Shown: one piece after another, positions 52,799 to 61,530 of the stretch
Layout of the letters: each line of letters opens with the position of its first letter
How positions within the stretch are numbered: the stretch's first letter is position 1
Notes under the pieces: generated by a model
Database searches by the model: none
Told to the model about the DNA's origin: nothing
The model's input: only the letters and a program-made list of their open reading frames with translations
Assembly (NCBI GenBank): GCA_031276635.1
Contig: JAISMU010000179.1
Location: forward strand, 1-61,530
DNA length: 61,530 nucleotides
Origin: Deltaproteobacteria bacterium
GTDB lineage: Bacteria; Desulfobacterota; Desulfarculia; Adiutricales; Adiutricaceae
Direction: 5' to 3'
Program-made: the position numbers and the translations under genes

Positions 52799-54682
52799 AT
52801 GGGAATCATCCTTAATCACAATATGCCAGCCGTTTTCGCCGCCAACATGTTGGACCGCAATTACAGCCGTCTGGCCATCAATACCCAGCGCCTCTCCACT
52901 GGCCTGAAAATCAACTCCGCGGCTGATGACCCGGCGGGTTTCGGCATCCGGGAAATGATGCGCTCCGAGCTGCTGACCAACCAGCAGGGCATGCGCAACG
53001 TGGCTGACGCCATCAGCATGCTTCAGACCGCTGAGGGCTCCATGGCCATCATTGACGAGAAGCTTATCCGCATGAAAGAGCTGGCGGAACAGGCGGCCAC
53101 TGGCACTTACACCACCCTCCAGCGTGAGATCATCAATTCTGAGTATCAGGCCATGGCCGCCGAGATTGACCGGATCGCCAACGCCACCGAGTTTAACGGG
53201 GTCAAACTCCTGGACGGCTCAGCCAACTATAACCACCACGGCAAGGGTTTCAAGGTTCACTTTGGCCTGGAAGACAGCGAGCCAGAGGATTATTACTTTA
53301 TCAAGGTCTGCGACCTGCGAGCCACCGTGGCCACGGGCCTGCGCGTCGGCGGGGACGCCAAGAACGACATCTGGAGCACCACCCCAATGACCGCCGGCCA
53401 GGGGCCGGAGGGTTGCTGCGGCGGCGGGATCTCAAGCCTGTCGGAGGCCGTCTCCGGCTGGACCCAGGGACAGATCTTCAGCTACGGCTACAACTGGGAC
53501 GACACCGAGGTAGTTGACACCAATCTCTCCCAAGGCCGCTACCTGGCCGGAGCCTATCAGCTGACCGGGCCGACCTCCCTCAACCAACTCGTGGACGCCG
53601 TCAATCGGGGCACCCAATCCAGAGTCCGGATTGACATCAAGGATACCGCCAACTCCGCTTACCTGGTCGGGGAAAGCGCCAGCCAGAACGCCACCCGGAT
53701 CTGCCTGGGCAACGAGGTTTATTATCTGGGTAGCCACAAAATGGCCGTCTGCGCCTGCGTCGGTGACCCCTCAGCCTACAGTTTCCACAGCATCAGCGCC
53801 CACGACAACATGTCAGCCAGTTTAGCCCTTTCGGCCTACACCAACGTGGCCGTTTCCCTGGTCCGGGCCATCAACAGCGAAAGCCAGCAATTCTGGGCTA
53901 AGCTGGAGACCACTCAGTATCGGTCCGGTTACACCACTGTCTACGTTTTTAACCAGGAAGGTGGTGACCACGACGACATTACCGGCAGCGACCAGAGCCT
54001 GGGGCCGAACGTGAACGGCATCGCGGGTTATGAGTCAGCCATTCTCTGGTATAACGACGAGACCGGAACCGAGGGAACCAATGGAGCCTCATTCGGCAAT
54101 GGCGGGGAACACTGGGGCTCCCTGCGAGCCCAGCCGACCGCCTATGGCACCTGGGCGGTCCGTCTGGACGGTCGGGACGTGGGCCAGGAAAGAGATCTGT
54201 GGATTTTAAACGCCGGGCAAAGCAGCGCCAAGCCTTCCCCCTATGACCTGGACTTTTACTGGACCGGCGGCTCGGCTTTTGGTTATTACCCAGGCGGCTC
54301 GGGCCAGGCCTGGATTCCGGGCCTGAACCGGGAGACCTTCACCGAAATCCAGAACGCCTCCAACGGCGACTGGGCCGGGGCCAACATCCGCACCCAGAGT
54401 GGGGCCCAAGAGGCTCTGGAGGCCCTGGACCAGGCGATCTGGAAAAAGGAGCGCTGCCGGGCCCACCTCGGAGCTTACGTCAATCGCCTGGAGAACACCC
54501 TGGCCAACATGGAAATCGAGTTTGAGACCCTCCAGGGAGCCGAAAGCCGCATCTCCGACGTGGACGTGGCCACGGAAATGACCGACTTTGTGCGCAATCA
54601 GGTCCTAGCCCAGGCGGCGGTCTCCATCCTCAGCCAGGCCAACGCCCTGCCGGAGATGGCCTTAAGTCTGTTGAATGGTTAA
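52799..54682 (+). CDS. fliC: Flagellin
   Basis: This 627-residue filament protein has an N-terminal D0/D1 (about 1-145) including NTQRLSTGLKINSAADDPAG and LQTAEGSMAIIDEKLIRMKE, and a C-terminal D1/D0 (about 535-627) with LGAYVNRLENTLANMEIEF and ESRISDVDVATEMTDFVRNQ, ending with SLLNG. The middle 390 residues are variable, surface-exposed, and contain six cysteines (VCDLRA, GCCGGG, ICLGNE, VCACVG) plus one just before D1 (ERCRAH), which is unusual because most flagellins lack cysteine. GGAAGG precedes the ATG. No other flagellar assembly gene is in the window. Confidence 0.95.
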   Translation: MGIILNHNMPAVFAANMLDRNYSRLAINTQRLSTGLKINSAADDPAGFGIREMMRSELLTNQQGMRNVADAISMLQTAEGSMAIIDEKLIRMKELAEQAATGTYTTLQREIINSEYQAMAAEIDRIANATEFNGVKLLDGSANYNHHGKGFKVHFGLEDSEPEDYYFIKVCDLRATVATGLRVGGDAKNDIWSTTPMTAGQGPEGCCGGGISSLSEAVSGWTQGQIFSYGYNWDDTEVVDTNLSQGRYLAGAYQLTGPTSLNQLVDAVNRGTQSRVRIDIKDTANSAYLVGESASQNATRICLGNEVYYLGSHKMAVCACVGDPSAYSFHSISAHDNMSASLALSAYTNVAVSLVRAINSESQQFWAKLETTQYRSGYTTVYVFNQEGGDHDDITGSDQSLGPNVNGIAGYESAILWYNDETGTEGTNGASFGNGGEHWGSLRAQPTAYGTWAVRLDGRDVGQERDLWILNAGQSSAKPSPYDLDFYWTGGSAFGYYPGGSGQAWIPGLNRETFTEIQNASNGDWAGANIRTQSGAQEALEALDQAIWKKERCRAHLGAYVNRLENTLANMEIEFETLQGAESRISDVDVATEMTDFVRNQVLAQAAVSILSQANALPEMALSLLNG

Positions 54683-54747
54683 ACCAAACTTCTCAAACCT
54701 TATTAACTTAACTTTCTGGCCGACTGGCCAAGACAAGGAGAGATATC

Positions 54748-55368
54748 ATGAGCGCCTTAAAAGACTTTCAAAGCATCAACCATTTGGCCGGCCTTTTGGC
54801 CAGTGGCTTGGCGGCGGCCCCGCCAGAGGGTATCCCTCCCGACGTGGCTGAGGCCTTGGTGGCGGCCAAAAAGCAGGTTGAGGATCTGCCGCAGGTCATT
54901 GAGGATCTGAACCTGGCCTTCACCCGTTACCTGACTCTCTCCAAGACCATCAAGCGCATGCAATACCTGGCCAAAGACTCGGCCAGCCTGGGCGAGGGAA
55001 TCGAGGAGGATGAGTTCCGCCAAGAGATGGAGATGGAGTTCACCTCGTTGGCCAGGGTGGTGGCCGCCGAGGCCGGGCTGAGGTATTTCCAGGGCAGCGG
55101 GCTTTCCGTTCTCTCCGCCAAGTCCGCCCTGACCGCGGCCCAAGTTCTGGCCTATCTGGACCCGGTCATGGACAATCTCAACCATGAGATCCGTGGTCAG
55201 AAAAGCCTGATCCTGGAAGCCATCAGCGAAACCATCAACTTCATGGGCATTGTGGCCCAGTCCTATCCCGAGGCCAAGGGAGTTGAGGCCCTCCGGCAGA
55301 CCCTGGGCCAGGTCAAGCTCCCTGAGAACCTTGACGATCCAGTCGTCCTGACCCCGACCATCCATTGA
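54748..55368 (+). CDS. Helical protein of unknown function downstream of flagellin
   Basis: The 206-residue protein starts with a good AAGGAG site. It is mostly helical and acidic, without signal or membrane segments. Recognisable stretches are NHLAGLLASGLAAAPPEGIP at the start and SLARVVAAEAGLRYFQGSGL and AISETINFMGIVAQSYPEAK in the second half. It is not FliS, FlaG or FliW as I know them. It lies 65 bases after the flagellin stop, with one terminator after it, so it is almost certainly co-transcribed under sigma-28 and may be a flagellin-handling or filament-associated protein. That role is inferred from position only. Confidence 0.6.
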   Translation: MSALKDFQSINHLAGLLASGLAAAPPEGIPPDVAEALVAAKKQVEDLPQVIEDLNLAFTRYLTLSKTIKRMQYLAKDSASLGEGIEEDEFRQEMEMEFTSLARVVAAEAGLRYFQGSGLSVLSAKSALTAAQVLAYLDPVMDNLNHEIRGQKSLILEAISETINFMGIVAQSYPEAKGVEALRQTLGQVKLPENLDDPVVLTPTIH

Positions 55369-55477
55369 CCAAGGTGGGAGTATGATTAATCCCCACGCCT
55401 GGCTGGCCAAAAAACCACCCGGGGCCAGGGGCTCTTCCCCCCGCGCCCGGCCCTCTTCCTTCCAGGCCCAAAGCGAC

Positions 55478-55524
55478 CAGGGCCCCTAGCCTCCCGCGAG
55501 AGGCTAAGGGCCCTGAGTTTTTTT
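55478..55524 (+). terminator. Strong intrinsic terminator ending the flagellin unit
   Basis: CAGGGCCCCTAGCCTC pairs with GAGGCTAAGGGCCCTG (16 positions, one mismatch), followed by AGTTTTTTT. It lies 109 bases after the stop of the gene at 54748. Confidence 0.9.
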
Positions 55525-55563
55525 AGGTCAGGCCCGACCATAACGTGTCAGGCTCAATTAAAA

Positions 55564-57942
55564 TTAATTCCGATCCGCTATATTCAGTAGCTGATTAATG
55601 GTGGCTAGGCTGGCCATCCAGATGGTGAAGAAGTCTTTATTCCCGCCGTTTCTGTCAGGATTGCTATAGTAGTTGTAGATGTCCCCATCGCCACTGGAGC
55701 TGTCATTGGTATCAGAGACCGGGGTATCCCTGGAGTCGCTGTCGTTATAATCTCCGCCATCGTCATAGTCGCCACTATTGCTAGAGGAGCCTCTATCGCT
55801 TGATGAGCTTCTGGGGGAACTAGCGCGGGCGTTGGCCCGGGAGCTGACCGGAGCTCTACCCCGAGAGCCGCCACCCCCATAACTGGAGCCGCCATTGTCG
55901 TACCCACCATCATCGCCGCCATCATAACCACCGTCGTCATCATAGCCGCCGTCGTCATCATAGCCGCCACCGCCATCATAGCCGCCGCCGCTACCTAAAA
56001 CACTGCTGAGAAAAGAGCTCATGTCATAGCCGCCGCTGGAGCCACCTCCATCATCATAACTGCCACTATCATCATAACTGCCGCTATCATCATAACCGCT
56101 GTCATCAGAGCCACCGCTATCATAGGAGCCATCATCGGAGCCGCCGCTGTCATAACTGGAGCTGTCATCGGAGCCGCCACTATCCCCACCAGAGTTAAAG
56201 ATCGGGGCCTGACGAAGCGGGGCCTGACGAAGCGGGGCGGCGGCGTAGGAACCTCCACCAGAATCGCTATAATCGGAGTTACCACCATCGTCGGCGTAAC
56301 CGGGGTCGCCACCATCGTCGGCGTAACCGGGGTCGCCACCCGCGTCAACGGGACCGGAGTCAACTGGACCGGAGTCAACGGGATTGGAGTCAACGGGACC
56401 GGAGTCTCCACCCGCGAAGTTGGGGTCTGACTGACCAGCCTGGCCACCATCCCGCATCTGTTCCCGCCGCATGGCCCGGCGCTCCCGGATCATTTCCCGG
56501 CGCTCCTCCCGGCTGAGTTTGCCATCGCCATCTTGGTCGAACTGTTGAATCATTTCTTCCCTGTTCGGGCCGCCCTTACCACCGAAACCAGGTCCCCGCC
56601 GGCCACCCCGGCCCTCGCCATCGCGGCCCATTCCAGGTCCCCGGCGGCCATCCCGGCCCTCGCCATCGCGGCCCATTCCAGGTCCCCGCCGGCCATCCCG
56701 GCCCTCGCCATCGCGACCCATTCTTGGTCCCCGCCGGCCATCCCGGCCCTCGCCATCGCGGCCCATTCCTGGTCCCCGCCGACCATCCCGGCCACCCCGG
56801 CCTTCGCCATCGCGACCAACTCCAGCCCGCCGACCATCCCGGCCAGGCCGACCTTCGCCATCACGACTAAAGCCAGCCCGCCGACCATCCCGGCCAGGCC
56901 GACCTTCGCTATCACGACTAAAGCCAACCCGCCGGCCATCCCGACCTGACCGGGAGTCGCCATCGCGGCCAACTCCAGCCCGCCGGCCATCCCGACCTGA
57001 CCGAGGAGCGCCATCGCGGCCAACTCCAGCTCGCCGACCATCCCGACCTGACCGAGAGTCGCCATCGCGGCCAACTCCAGCCCGCCGGCCATCCCGACCT
57101 GACCGAGGAGCGCCATCGCGGCCAACTCCAGCCCGCCGGCCATCCCGACCAGACCGAGGAGCGCCATCGCGGCCAACTCCAGCTCGCCGACCAGACCTTT
57201 CGCTACCAGGGCGACTTACGTCTGGCCGCCGTCCAGACCTTTCGCTACCAGGCCGACCCACATCTGCCCGCCGACCTGACCTTTCTCTACCAGGGCGACT
57301 TACGTCTGGCCGCCGACCTGACTTTTCTCTGCCAGTCCGACTCACGTTAGGACGACCAGACCGCCCCGCGCCCGGCTTTTGAAAACTGGCCGACTTAGGG
57401 CCACGATTACTGCCCGGGCGCTGAACTTGAGGCCTAGCGCTGGGACGTTGAGCCTGAGGCCGCTGAGGCCGATGAAGAGCGGGTCGGGGCCGAGCCTGAG
57501 GCCTAACCTGGGGCCGAGCCTGAGGACGAGCTTGGGGCCTTACTTGAGGCCTTACTTGAGGCCGGGCTTGAGGCCGAGCGTGAGGCCGAGACTGAGGCCG
57601 GGCTTGAGGCCGAGCCTGAGGCCGGGCGTGAGGCCGAGCCTGAGGCCGGGCTTGAGGCCGAGCCTGAGGCCGAGCGTGATGCTTTTGAGGTTTAGGCTTG
57701 GAAGCGTGAGGCTTGGACGCGTGAGGCTTGGAAGCGTGAGGCTTTGGAGCGTGAGGCTTCTTATCCGGTCGATTACCCTGAGGGCCTCGGGGTCTTTGAG
57801 CGACCTGAGCCACCACCGGCAGAGAGCCTGAGGGAAGCCGTTGGTAGTCCCGGCTACCCGCGACCGCCTGATCGACAAAAATCAAGGCCCCCAAGGCCAC
57901 GAAGAACAACCATAAAATTGAAGACTTACCTTTTAACGACAT
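55564..57942 (-). CDS. Large secreted repeat protein with a basic half, an EF-hand and an acidic Gly/Asp/Ser/Tyr half
   Basis: The protein is 792 residues from ATG 57942, preceded by GAGGTG. The signal peptide is [22 protein letters not shown]. In order, the mature protein has [10 protein letters not shown] units, an ARPQ tetrapeptide array, [16 protein letters not shown]-type 15-residue units, several 17-residue [17 protein letters not shown] units (51 bases), and 15-residue [15 protein letters not shown] units; this part is strongly basic. An EF-hand-like loop [14 protein letters not shown] (about residue 470) marks a switch to an acidic half built from [14 protein letters not shown] and [10 protein letters not shown] motifs. 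The last 25 residues ([18 protein letters not shown]) are hydrophobic and unique. It resembles the array at 36-42 kb in style only. Confidence 0.75.
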   Translation of the reverse strand: MSLKGKSSILWLFFVALGALIFVDQAVAGSRDYQRLPSGSLPVVAQVAQRPRGPQGNRPDKKPHAPKPHASKPHASKPHASKPKPQKHHARPQARPQARPQARPHARPQARPQARPQSRPHARPQARPQVRPQVRPQARPQARPQVRPQARPRPALHRPQRPQAQRPSARPQVQRPGSNRGPKSASFQKPGAGRSGRPNVSRTGREKSGRRPDVSRPGRERSGRRADVGRPGSERSGRRPDVSRPGSERSGRRAGVGRDGAPRSGRDGRRAGVGRDGAPRSGRDGRRAGVGRDGDSRSGRDGRRAGVGRDGAPRSGRDGRRAGVGRDGDSRSGRDGRRVGFSRDSEGRPGRDGRRAGFSRDGEGRPGRDGRRAGVGRDGEGRGGRDGRRGPGMGRDGEGRDGRRGPRMGRDGEGRDGRRGPGMGRDGEGRDGRRGPGMGRDGEGRGGRRGPGFGGKGGPNREEMIQQFDQDGDGKLSREERREMIRERRAMRREQMRDGGQAGQSDPNFAGGDSGPVDSNPVDSGPVDSGPVDAGGDPGYADDGGDPGYADDGGNSDYSDSGGGSYAAAPLRQAPLRQAPIFNSGGDSGGSDDSSSYDSGGSDDGSYDSGGSDDSGYDDSGSYDDSGSYDDGGGSSGGYDMSSFLSSVLGSGGGYDGGGGYDDDGGYDDDGGYDGGDDGGYDNGGSSYGGGGSRGRAPVSSRANARASSPRSSSSDRGSSSNSGDYDDGGDYNDSDSRDTPVSDTNDSSSGDGDIYNYYSNPDRNGGNKDFFTIWMASLATINQLLNIADRN

Positions 57943-58857
57943 AGAACACCTCAAAATGTCCAAAGGACCTTTCCCTCAGACTCGCCTCCACATAAATGTG
58001 ACAAATTGAAATCTATTAAATATCAAATAAAATTAAGTTTTTTAAAAATACTTAAAAAAATATATCAATGTAAACAATATTTGCTTGATAAAATTTAATT
58101 AATTTAAAATAATTTGAATTTAACCATTATTTACTTAACAAAATTGTGAATGTTAAATATCAAAAAAATAATTTATCCTTAAAAATTCTAAATAACTATT
58201 CATTTATAATAGCAACAAAGAAAATCTAAAAAAAATAAAATTTTTCTATATACAAATATTAATATTAATGCTAATTAACAAAACCACTTTAATATCTTAA
58301 TTAACAAAAAAATTTTATTCTGTCAAGAAAAACTTCAGTCTTTTGTCACCTTGATTGCCCTCGCGAGCTCGAAGGCCAGCCAGTCGGCCCGTGCCCCGAG
58401 GTGGCGATAAACCAAAAATAGGGCCGCCATCCTTGAGTTAAATCTCACCCTCTCCCGCATATTGGGTCATTCTTGGTTGTGAGCAAAAGAAAGGCCAAGT
58501 CAGAATGAGGGGAGCGACTCTGATTAGGTCCTTTATTTATCAAGATAATTGGGGGTTTTTCCAGAATTCAACGGATTTTGGAGAACTTGACCGAGATAAT
58601 TATTGGTTATTTTTAACCCACCCTAGGCCAGAGCTTATTATTTTTTACCCAGCGACCAAGAACCTCCCAGCCAGCGGCAGAGTTCCAAAAGAACAGAAAG
58701 GGCTGAATCTCCCCGTAACCAGCTAAAATTATTTATAATTAACCCGAAACTACGAACCCAGTTGAGTGAGGAGCCTAGTTGACGATAATTTAATTGTGAT
58801 GACTGGGAGTTAAGTATAAAGGATTGGTTTCGCGGGCCAAGAGCGGCCAGACTGAGC
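57943..58857. other. Very AT-rich intergenic region
   Basis: 57990-58320 is almost entirely A/T. 58330-58857 has mixed composition, with a small plus-strand frame at 58505-58726 that I cannot support as a gene. No RNA gene is seen. Confidence 0.45.
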
Positions 58858-59589
58858 TCAGGTCCGACTGGCGTCCTGACTTTCCGCCAGCCGTTGAGGG
58901 GGGCGCCAAGCCTGAAAAATTTCGGGCGAGCGGCCATAGAGGGGAATGAGCGGGTGGCTGGCCAGCTGACCTCGCTCCCGCAGAGCCCAGGCCATCTGGG
59001 CCAGAACTAGGGCGGAGGGGCCTTGAGCCGACCCCAACCGGGCCCAGTCAGGTTTCTCCGGCAGAAGACTCTGGCCCGGACCTATCAGGGTCACCGGCTC
59101 CCCCGAGGATTTGAGCTCGGCCAGGGTCTTTAGCAGCTTGTCCGGGCCCTGGGCCAGAATCCCGGTCAGCGGCGTCAGTCCCCGCGGCCCGGCCTGATAA
59201 AGGGCCCAGAAAATCTCCCGGTGACGGGCGTCAATCAAGGGGGCCACCAGCCGGGCCCCCTGCGGAGCTTGGGCGGCCAGGAGCTCCAGCGAGGAAATCC
59301 CCACCGAAGGGCGGCCAGTGGCCAGAGACAAACCTTTGGCCAGAGCCAGTCCCACGCGCAAACCAGTAAAAGAGCCGGGCCCCAACCCCACGGCCAGAAG
59401 AGCCACTTCCCCCGGGGTCACGCCAACCGCCCGCAGCAGAGCCTGGACCTGAGGAGCCAAGACGGAGCCATGGCTGGCCTGGCCGTCGCCGAGATAATGG
59501 CCCAGAACCTCCATCTGGCCATTGGGGCCAAAGCGGACCAGGGCCAGTTCCAAAACCGGCGTGGCCGTGTCCCAGGCCAAGACCAGCAC
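58858..59589 (-). CDS. tsaB: tRNA threonylcarbamoyladenosine biosynthesis protein TsaB
   Basis: This 243-residue protein of the ASKHA fold partners TsaD and TsaE to make t6A at position 37 of ANN-decoding tRNAs. The signatures are VLAWDTATPVLELALVR at the start, SHGSVLAPQVQALL, and VGLGPGSFTGLRVGLALAKG in the middle. The length is normal for TsaB rather than TsaD. It lies 27 bases after rseP in the same direction, a common order in delta-proteobacteria. Confidence 0.92.
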   Translation of the reverse strand: MLVLAWDTATPVLELALVRFGPNGQMEVLGHYLGDGQASHGSVLAPQVQALLRAVGVTPGEVALLAVGLGPGSFTGLRVGLALAKGLSLATGRPSVGISSLELLAAQAPQGARLVAPLIDARHREIFWALYQAGPRGLTPLTGILAQGPDKLLKTLAELKSSGEPVTLIGPGQSLLPEKPDWARLGSAQGPSALVLAQMAWALRERGQLASHPLIPLYGRSPEIFQAWRPPQRLAESQDASRT

Positions 59590-59616
59590 GCGCGCGAGCC
59601 TCGACTTCCCCGCCGG

Positions 59617-61035
59617 TTACTCGACTTTTTCCACCTGGGAGATCGCCGGCCCGGACAGGCGAGTGACCCAGCGGTGGATGTCGTTGTAAAAAACCAAAAT
59701 CATCAGAGCCACAATGGCCGTGACACCCACCCATTGGCAGACTTCCCGGAACTTCAGGCTCAAAGGGCGACGCCGGATACCCTCAATGAGGAAGAAAAAC
59801 AGCTGCCCGCCGTCTAGAATCGGCAGCGGCACCAGATTAATGATCGCCAGGTTAATACTGATAAGGGCCATGACCCAGATATAATCCACTAAACCCTCGC
59901 GGGCTTTTTTCCCGGCCACCTCAGCGATCAAGATGGGCCCACCCAGAACTTTGACTGAGAGTTTGGCCTGAAAAAGCCTAACAAAGGTCATGACGGTCAA
60001 TCTTGAGACGTCCCAGGTTTCCGCCAGGCCCGCCCGGAGGGAACCAAAGAAGCCCAGAGGCTCCCGGATAATCTCCAACCGCGGCTTAATGCCCACTACT
60101 GGGGTGAAACCGGCGCTGCCGTCCACCTCATACTTCGGGTCCAGAACTGGAGTGACCTGAAAGGAGAGCTCTTGGCCGGCCCGCTCCACTTTGAGCTCCA
60201 GAGGCTGGGGCTCTTGGTGGATGGTCTGGCCATCAACTTTTTCCACCTTATCCGTCTCACTGATGATCCGCACCACGTCGGTCCAGTCTGGGGTGGGGAG
60301 CCCATTGATGGATAAGATCAGATCCCCGGCCAAAAGACCGGCTTGGCTGGCTGGCTTATCGGGCAAGACCTCAGCCAGGAAGGGCCGGACCAGGGGCTCA
60401 AAGCCCAGACTCCAACTTTGGGTGGTGTCACCCAGAGGGTTGGTCCACCGCCGCCGGACCGGAGTCAGAGGGAAAGTTAAAGACTCCTCGCCCCTTTTCA
60501 CCGTCAGCCGGACGGGCTGACCCTGACCCTGGCCGACCAGGCGCTGAATGTCGGAGAAGTAGCGAACTTTTTCCTCATCCACGGCCGTGACCACATCCCC
60601 GAGGGCCAGGCCGGCCTGATAAGCCGGGCCTTCCTCACTAATCAGGCCGACCACCGGGGGCAGGTGTTGGGCCCCGGCTATCCCAATGACAAGCCAGAGG
60701 GCGAAAATGGCGAAAATTATATTGAAAAGGGGCCCGGCCACCACCACAATGGCCTTGACCCACAGAGGCTTGTGAGAAAAAGAGTATTGGCGCTGCTCGA
60801 CCGGGATTTCCTCTCCTGGGGTTTCCCCGAAAAGAGCCACATACCCACCCAAGGGCAGCCAAGCCAGCTGATATTCTGTCTCGCCGATTTTTTTGGACCA
60901 GGCCTTGGGGGGAAAACCCAGGGAAAACTTCTCGACCCTGACCCCTAAAAGCTTGGCGGCTAAAAAATGGCCCAGCTCGTGGACAAAAATCAAGACCAGC
61001 AGCAAGACGACAAAGGATAATAAAGTTGTTACCAT
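59617..61035 (-). CDS. rseP: RIP-type zinc metalloprotease RseP
   Basis: The protein is 472 residues from ATG 61035. The active-site helix is VLIFVHELGHFLAAKLLGV with HExxH, and the third zinc ligand region is INLVPLPILDGGQ near the end. Two PDZ domains lie in the periplasm (GPAYQAGLALGDVVTAVDEE; ASQAGLLAGDLILSINGLPT). Four membrane helices are expected. RseP cleaves the anti-sigma factor RseA and signal-peptide remnants. The upstream neighbours usual for this gene (dxr, cdsA) are not within the window; a group II intron end lies 221 bases upstream. Confidence 0.93.
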   Translation of the reverse strand: MVTTLLSFVVLLLVLIFVHELGHFLAAKLLGVRVEKFSLGFPPKAWSKKIGETEYQLAWLPLGGYVALFGETPGEEIPVEQRQYSFSHKPLWVKAIVVVAGPLFNIIFAIFALWLVIGIAGAQHLPPVVGLISEEGPAYQAGLALGDVVTAVDEEKVRYFSDIQRLVGQGQGQPVRLTVKRGEESLTFPLTPVRRRWTNPLGDTTQSWSLGFEPLVRPFLAEVLPDKPASQAGLLAGDLILSINGLPTPDWTDVVRIISETDKVEKVDGQTIHQEPQPLELKVERAGQELSFQVTPVLDPKYEVDGSAGFTPVVGIKPRLEIIREPLGFFGSLRAGLAETWDVSRLTVMTFVRLFQAKLSVKVLGGPILIAEVAGKKAREGLVDYIWVMALISINLAIINLVPLPILDGGQLFFFLIEGIRRRPLSLKFREVCQWVGVTAIVALMILVFYNDIHRWVTRLSGPAISQVEKVE

Positions 61036-61255
61036 AAACCATACCTGGATATAAAAAACGGCCCGCCTATTGAGCCAACAGGCGGTCAAAACCCTAATTT
61101 TACCACAAAAACGCGGCTCTTTGGTAAAAATTCCAGCCCCACGGCCATTTTAAATCTGGCCAGAGGCGATTTATCTGGTGGATGGCCGGTCAGTTAAGTT
61201 GACCAAAATCTCCTTTTTACTGTATAAAAAACTAAAATCATTAATATTTTTTTGT

Positions 61256-61530
61256 GTCGCGGTAGGGAACGTCCTTTCGAACGTCCCCCCGCACAGATCC
61301 CTGCGGGCGCACTTTAGCGCACAGGGCTCCTCAGTTGGATCCAATGTTAATCATTGGGTTCTGACGTTATAACGTTGAGTAGGATAAGGGTGTCTAGCAA
61401 TGGGTTTAGGCAACCATCGTTCAATTATCAATCTGAATTTATCCCAAGTCATACGCGAACGTTGACTTCTTCTCCTAATGGTCTTCATCCAGATCTGACC
61501 AAGACGATATCTAAATCGTCCCAAGGTGGT
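61256..61530 (-). ncRNA. Group II intron, 3' part (end of ORF, domains V and VI)
   Basis: Minus strand. The catalytic domain V is the 34-base hairpin at 61296-61329, GAGCCCTGTGCGC-TAAA-GTGCGC closed by GCAGGGATC, with the catalytic-triad AGC. Domain VI follows (GGGGACGTTCGAAAGG then ACGTTCCC) with a likely bulged branch-point A in CCCTACCGC, and the intron appears to end at CGAC, about 61256. The rest of the intron lies beyond the window. The intron is 5' of rseP and in the same orientation. Confidence 0.75.
61351..61530 (-). CDS. Group II intron-encoded reverse transcriptase/maturase, C-terminal end (partial)
   Basis: Only the last 59 residues fall in the window. They read RLGQIWMKTIRRRSQRSRMT and then WDKFRLIIERWLPKPIARHP, ending YNVRTQ and TGA. 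This is the closing maturase/thumb segment of group II intron proteins (LRRRSQ, MTW, WLP-P, HPYP, RF-V-T pattern). Domain V starts 22 bases after the stop, the normal order. The gene continues beyond the window, so its completeness is unknown. Confidence 0.8.
   Translation of the reverse strand, partial: TTLGRFRYRLGQIWMKTIRRRSQRSRMTWDKFRLIIERWLPKPIARHPYPTQRYNVRTQ

Noticed and set aside
56560-57300. 51- and 45-base repeats as a possible non-coding repeat array
   Set aside because: They are in frame within the 792-residue secreted protein and encode its repeat units.

Overview
The window looks like the chromosome of a Gram-negative bacterium, most likely a deltaproteobacterium (Desulfobacterota). 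The main evidence is the minus-strand block rimP-nusA-ylxR-infB-DUF503-rbfA-nrnA-truB-rpsO-pnp, plus an RpoH-type sigma factor beside outer-membrane lipoproteins, a SPOR protein and a flagellin behind a sigma-28-like promoter. Genes are GC-rich, while intergenic DNA is very AT-rich, often long, and littered with gene remnants. That pattern suggests a genome losing DNA, possibly a host-associated lineage. The genus is not identifiable from sequence reading alone.

Layout. 0.5-3.1 kb: a Pro-rich protein with a LytR_C-like end, coupled to a radical SAM/SPASM protein. 3.9-11.9 kb: plus-strand genes for an ExeA-like membrane ATPase, an AmpG permease, a queuosine-precursor transporter, an HExxH/DUF2786 protein, Pcm, a PH/SHOCT protein and a zinc-ribbon membrane protein. 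12.0-13.3 kb: a gamma-glutamylcyclotransferase-like protein and AlkD. 13.3-19.8 kb: an accessory zone holding an internally deleted transposon, an AAA/PD-(D/E)XK protein, a decayed prophage (antirepressor pieces, two convergent tail-fibre ends, nested Rz/Rz1 spanins), tRNA-Thr and a tRNA relic. 19.8-30.8 kb: the translation/RNA operon. 31.5-35.3 kb: a topoisomerase-IA-like protein with eight zinc ribbons and altered catalytic residues. 35.3-36.3 kb: an IscB fragment abutting a dispersed repeat. 36.3-42.1 kb: an array of secreted, very basic repeat proteins, one of them a pseudogene. 42.5-50.2 kb: SPOR, TPR and lipoprotein genes and rpoH. 51.2-51.8 kb: HicAB. 52.7-55.4 kb: flagellin and a follower gene of unknown function. 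55.6-57.9 kb: a 792-residue secreted repeat protein. 58.9-61.0 kb: tsaB and rseP. 61.26 kb to the edge: the 3' part of a group II intron.

The most unusual content is (i) the family of secreted low-complexity proteins, which share a signal peptide, a short motif near the mature N-terminus and, in two members, an upstream box; (ii) a 122-bp dispersed repeat in three equal-length copies, one joined to the first 39 codons of an iscB-like gene; and (iii) in-frame 12- and 15-bp tandem repeats inside housekeeping genes (truB, rimP, nusA). All calls come from reading the sequence; no database search was possible.
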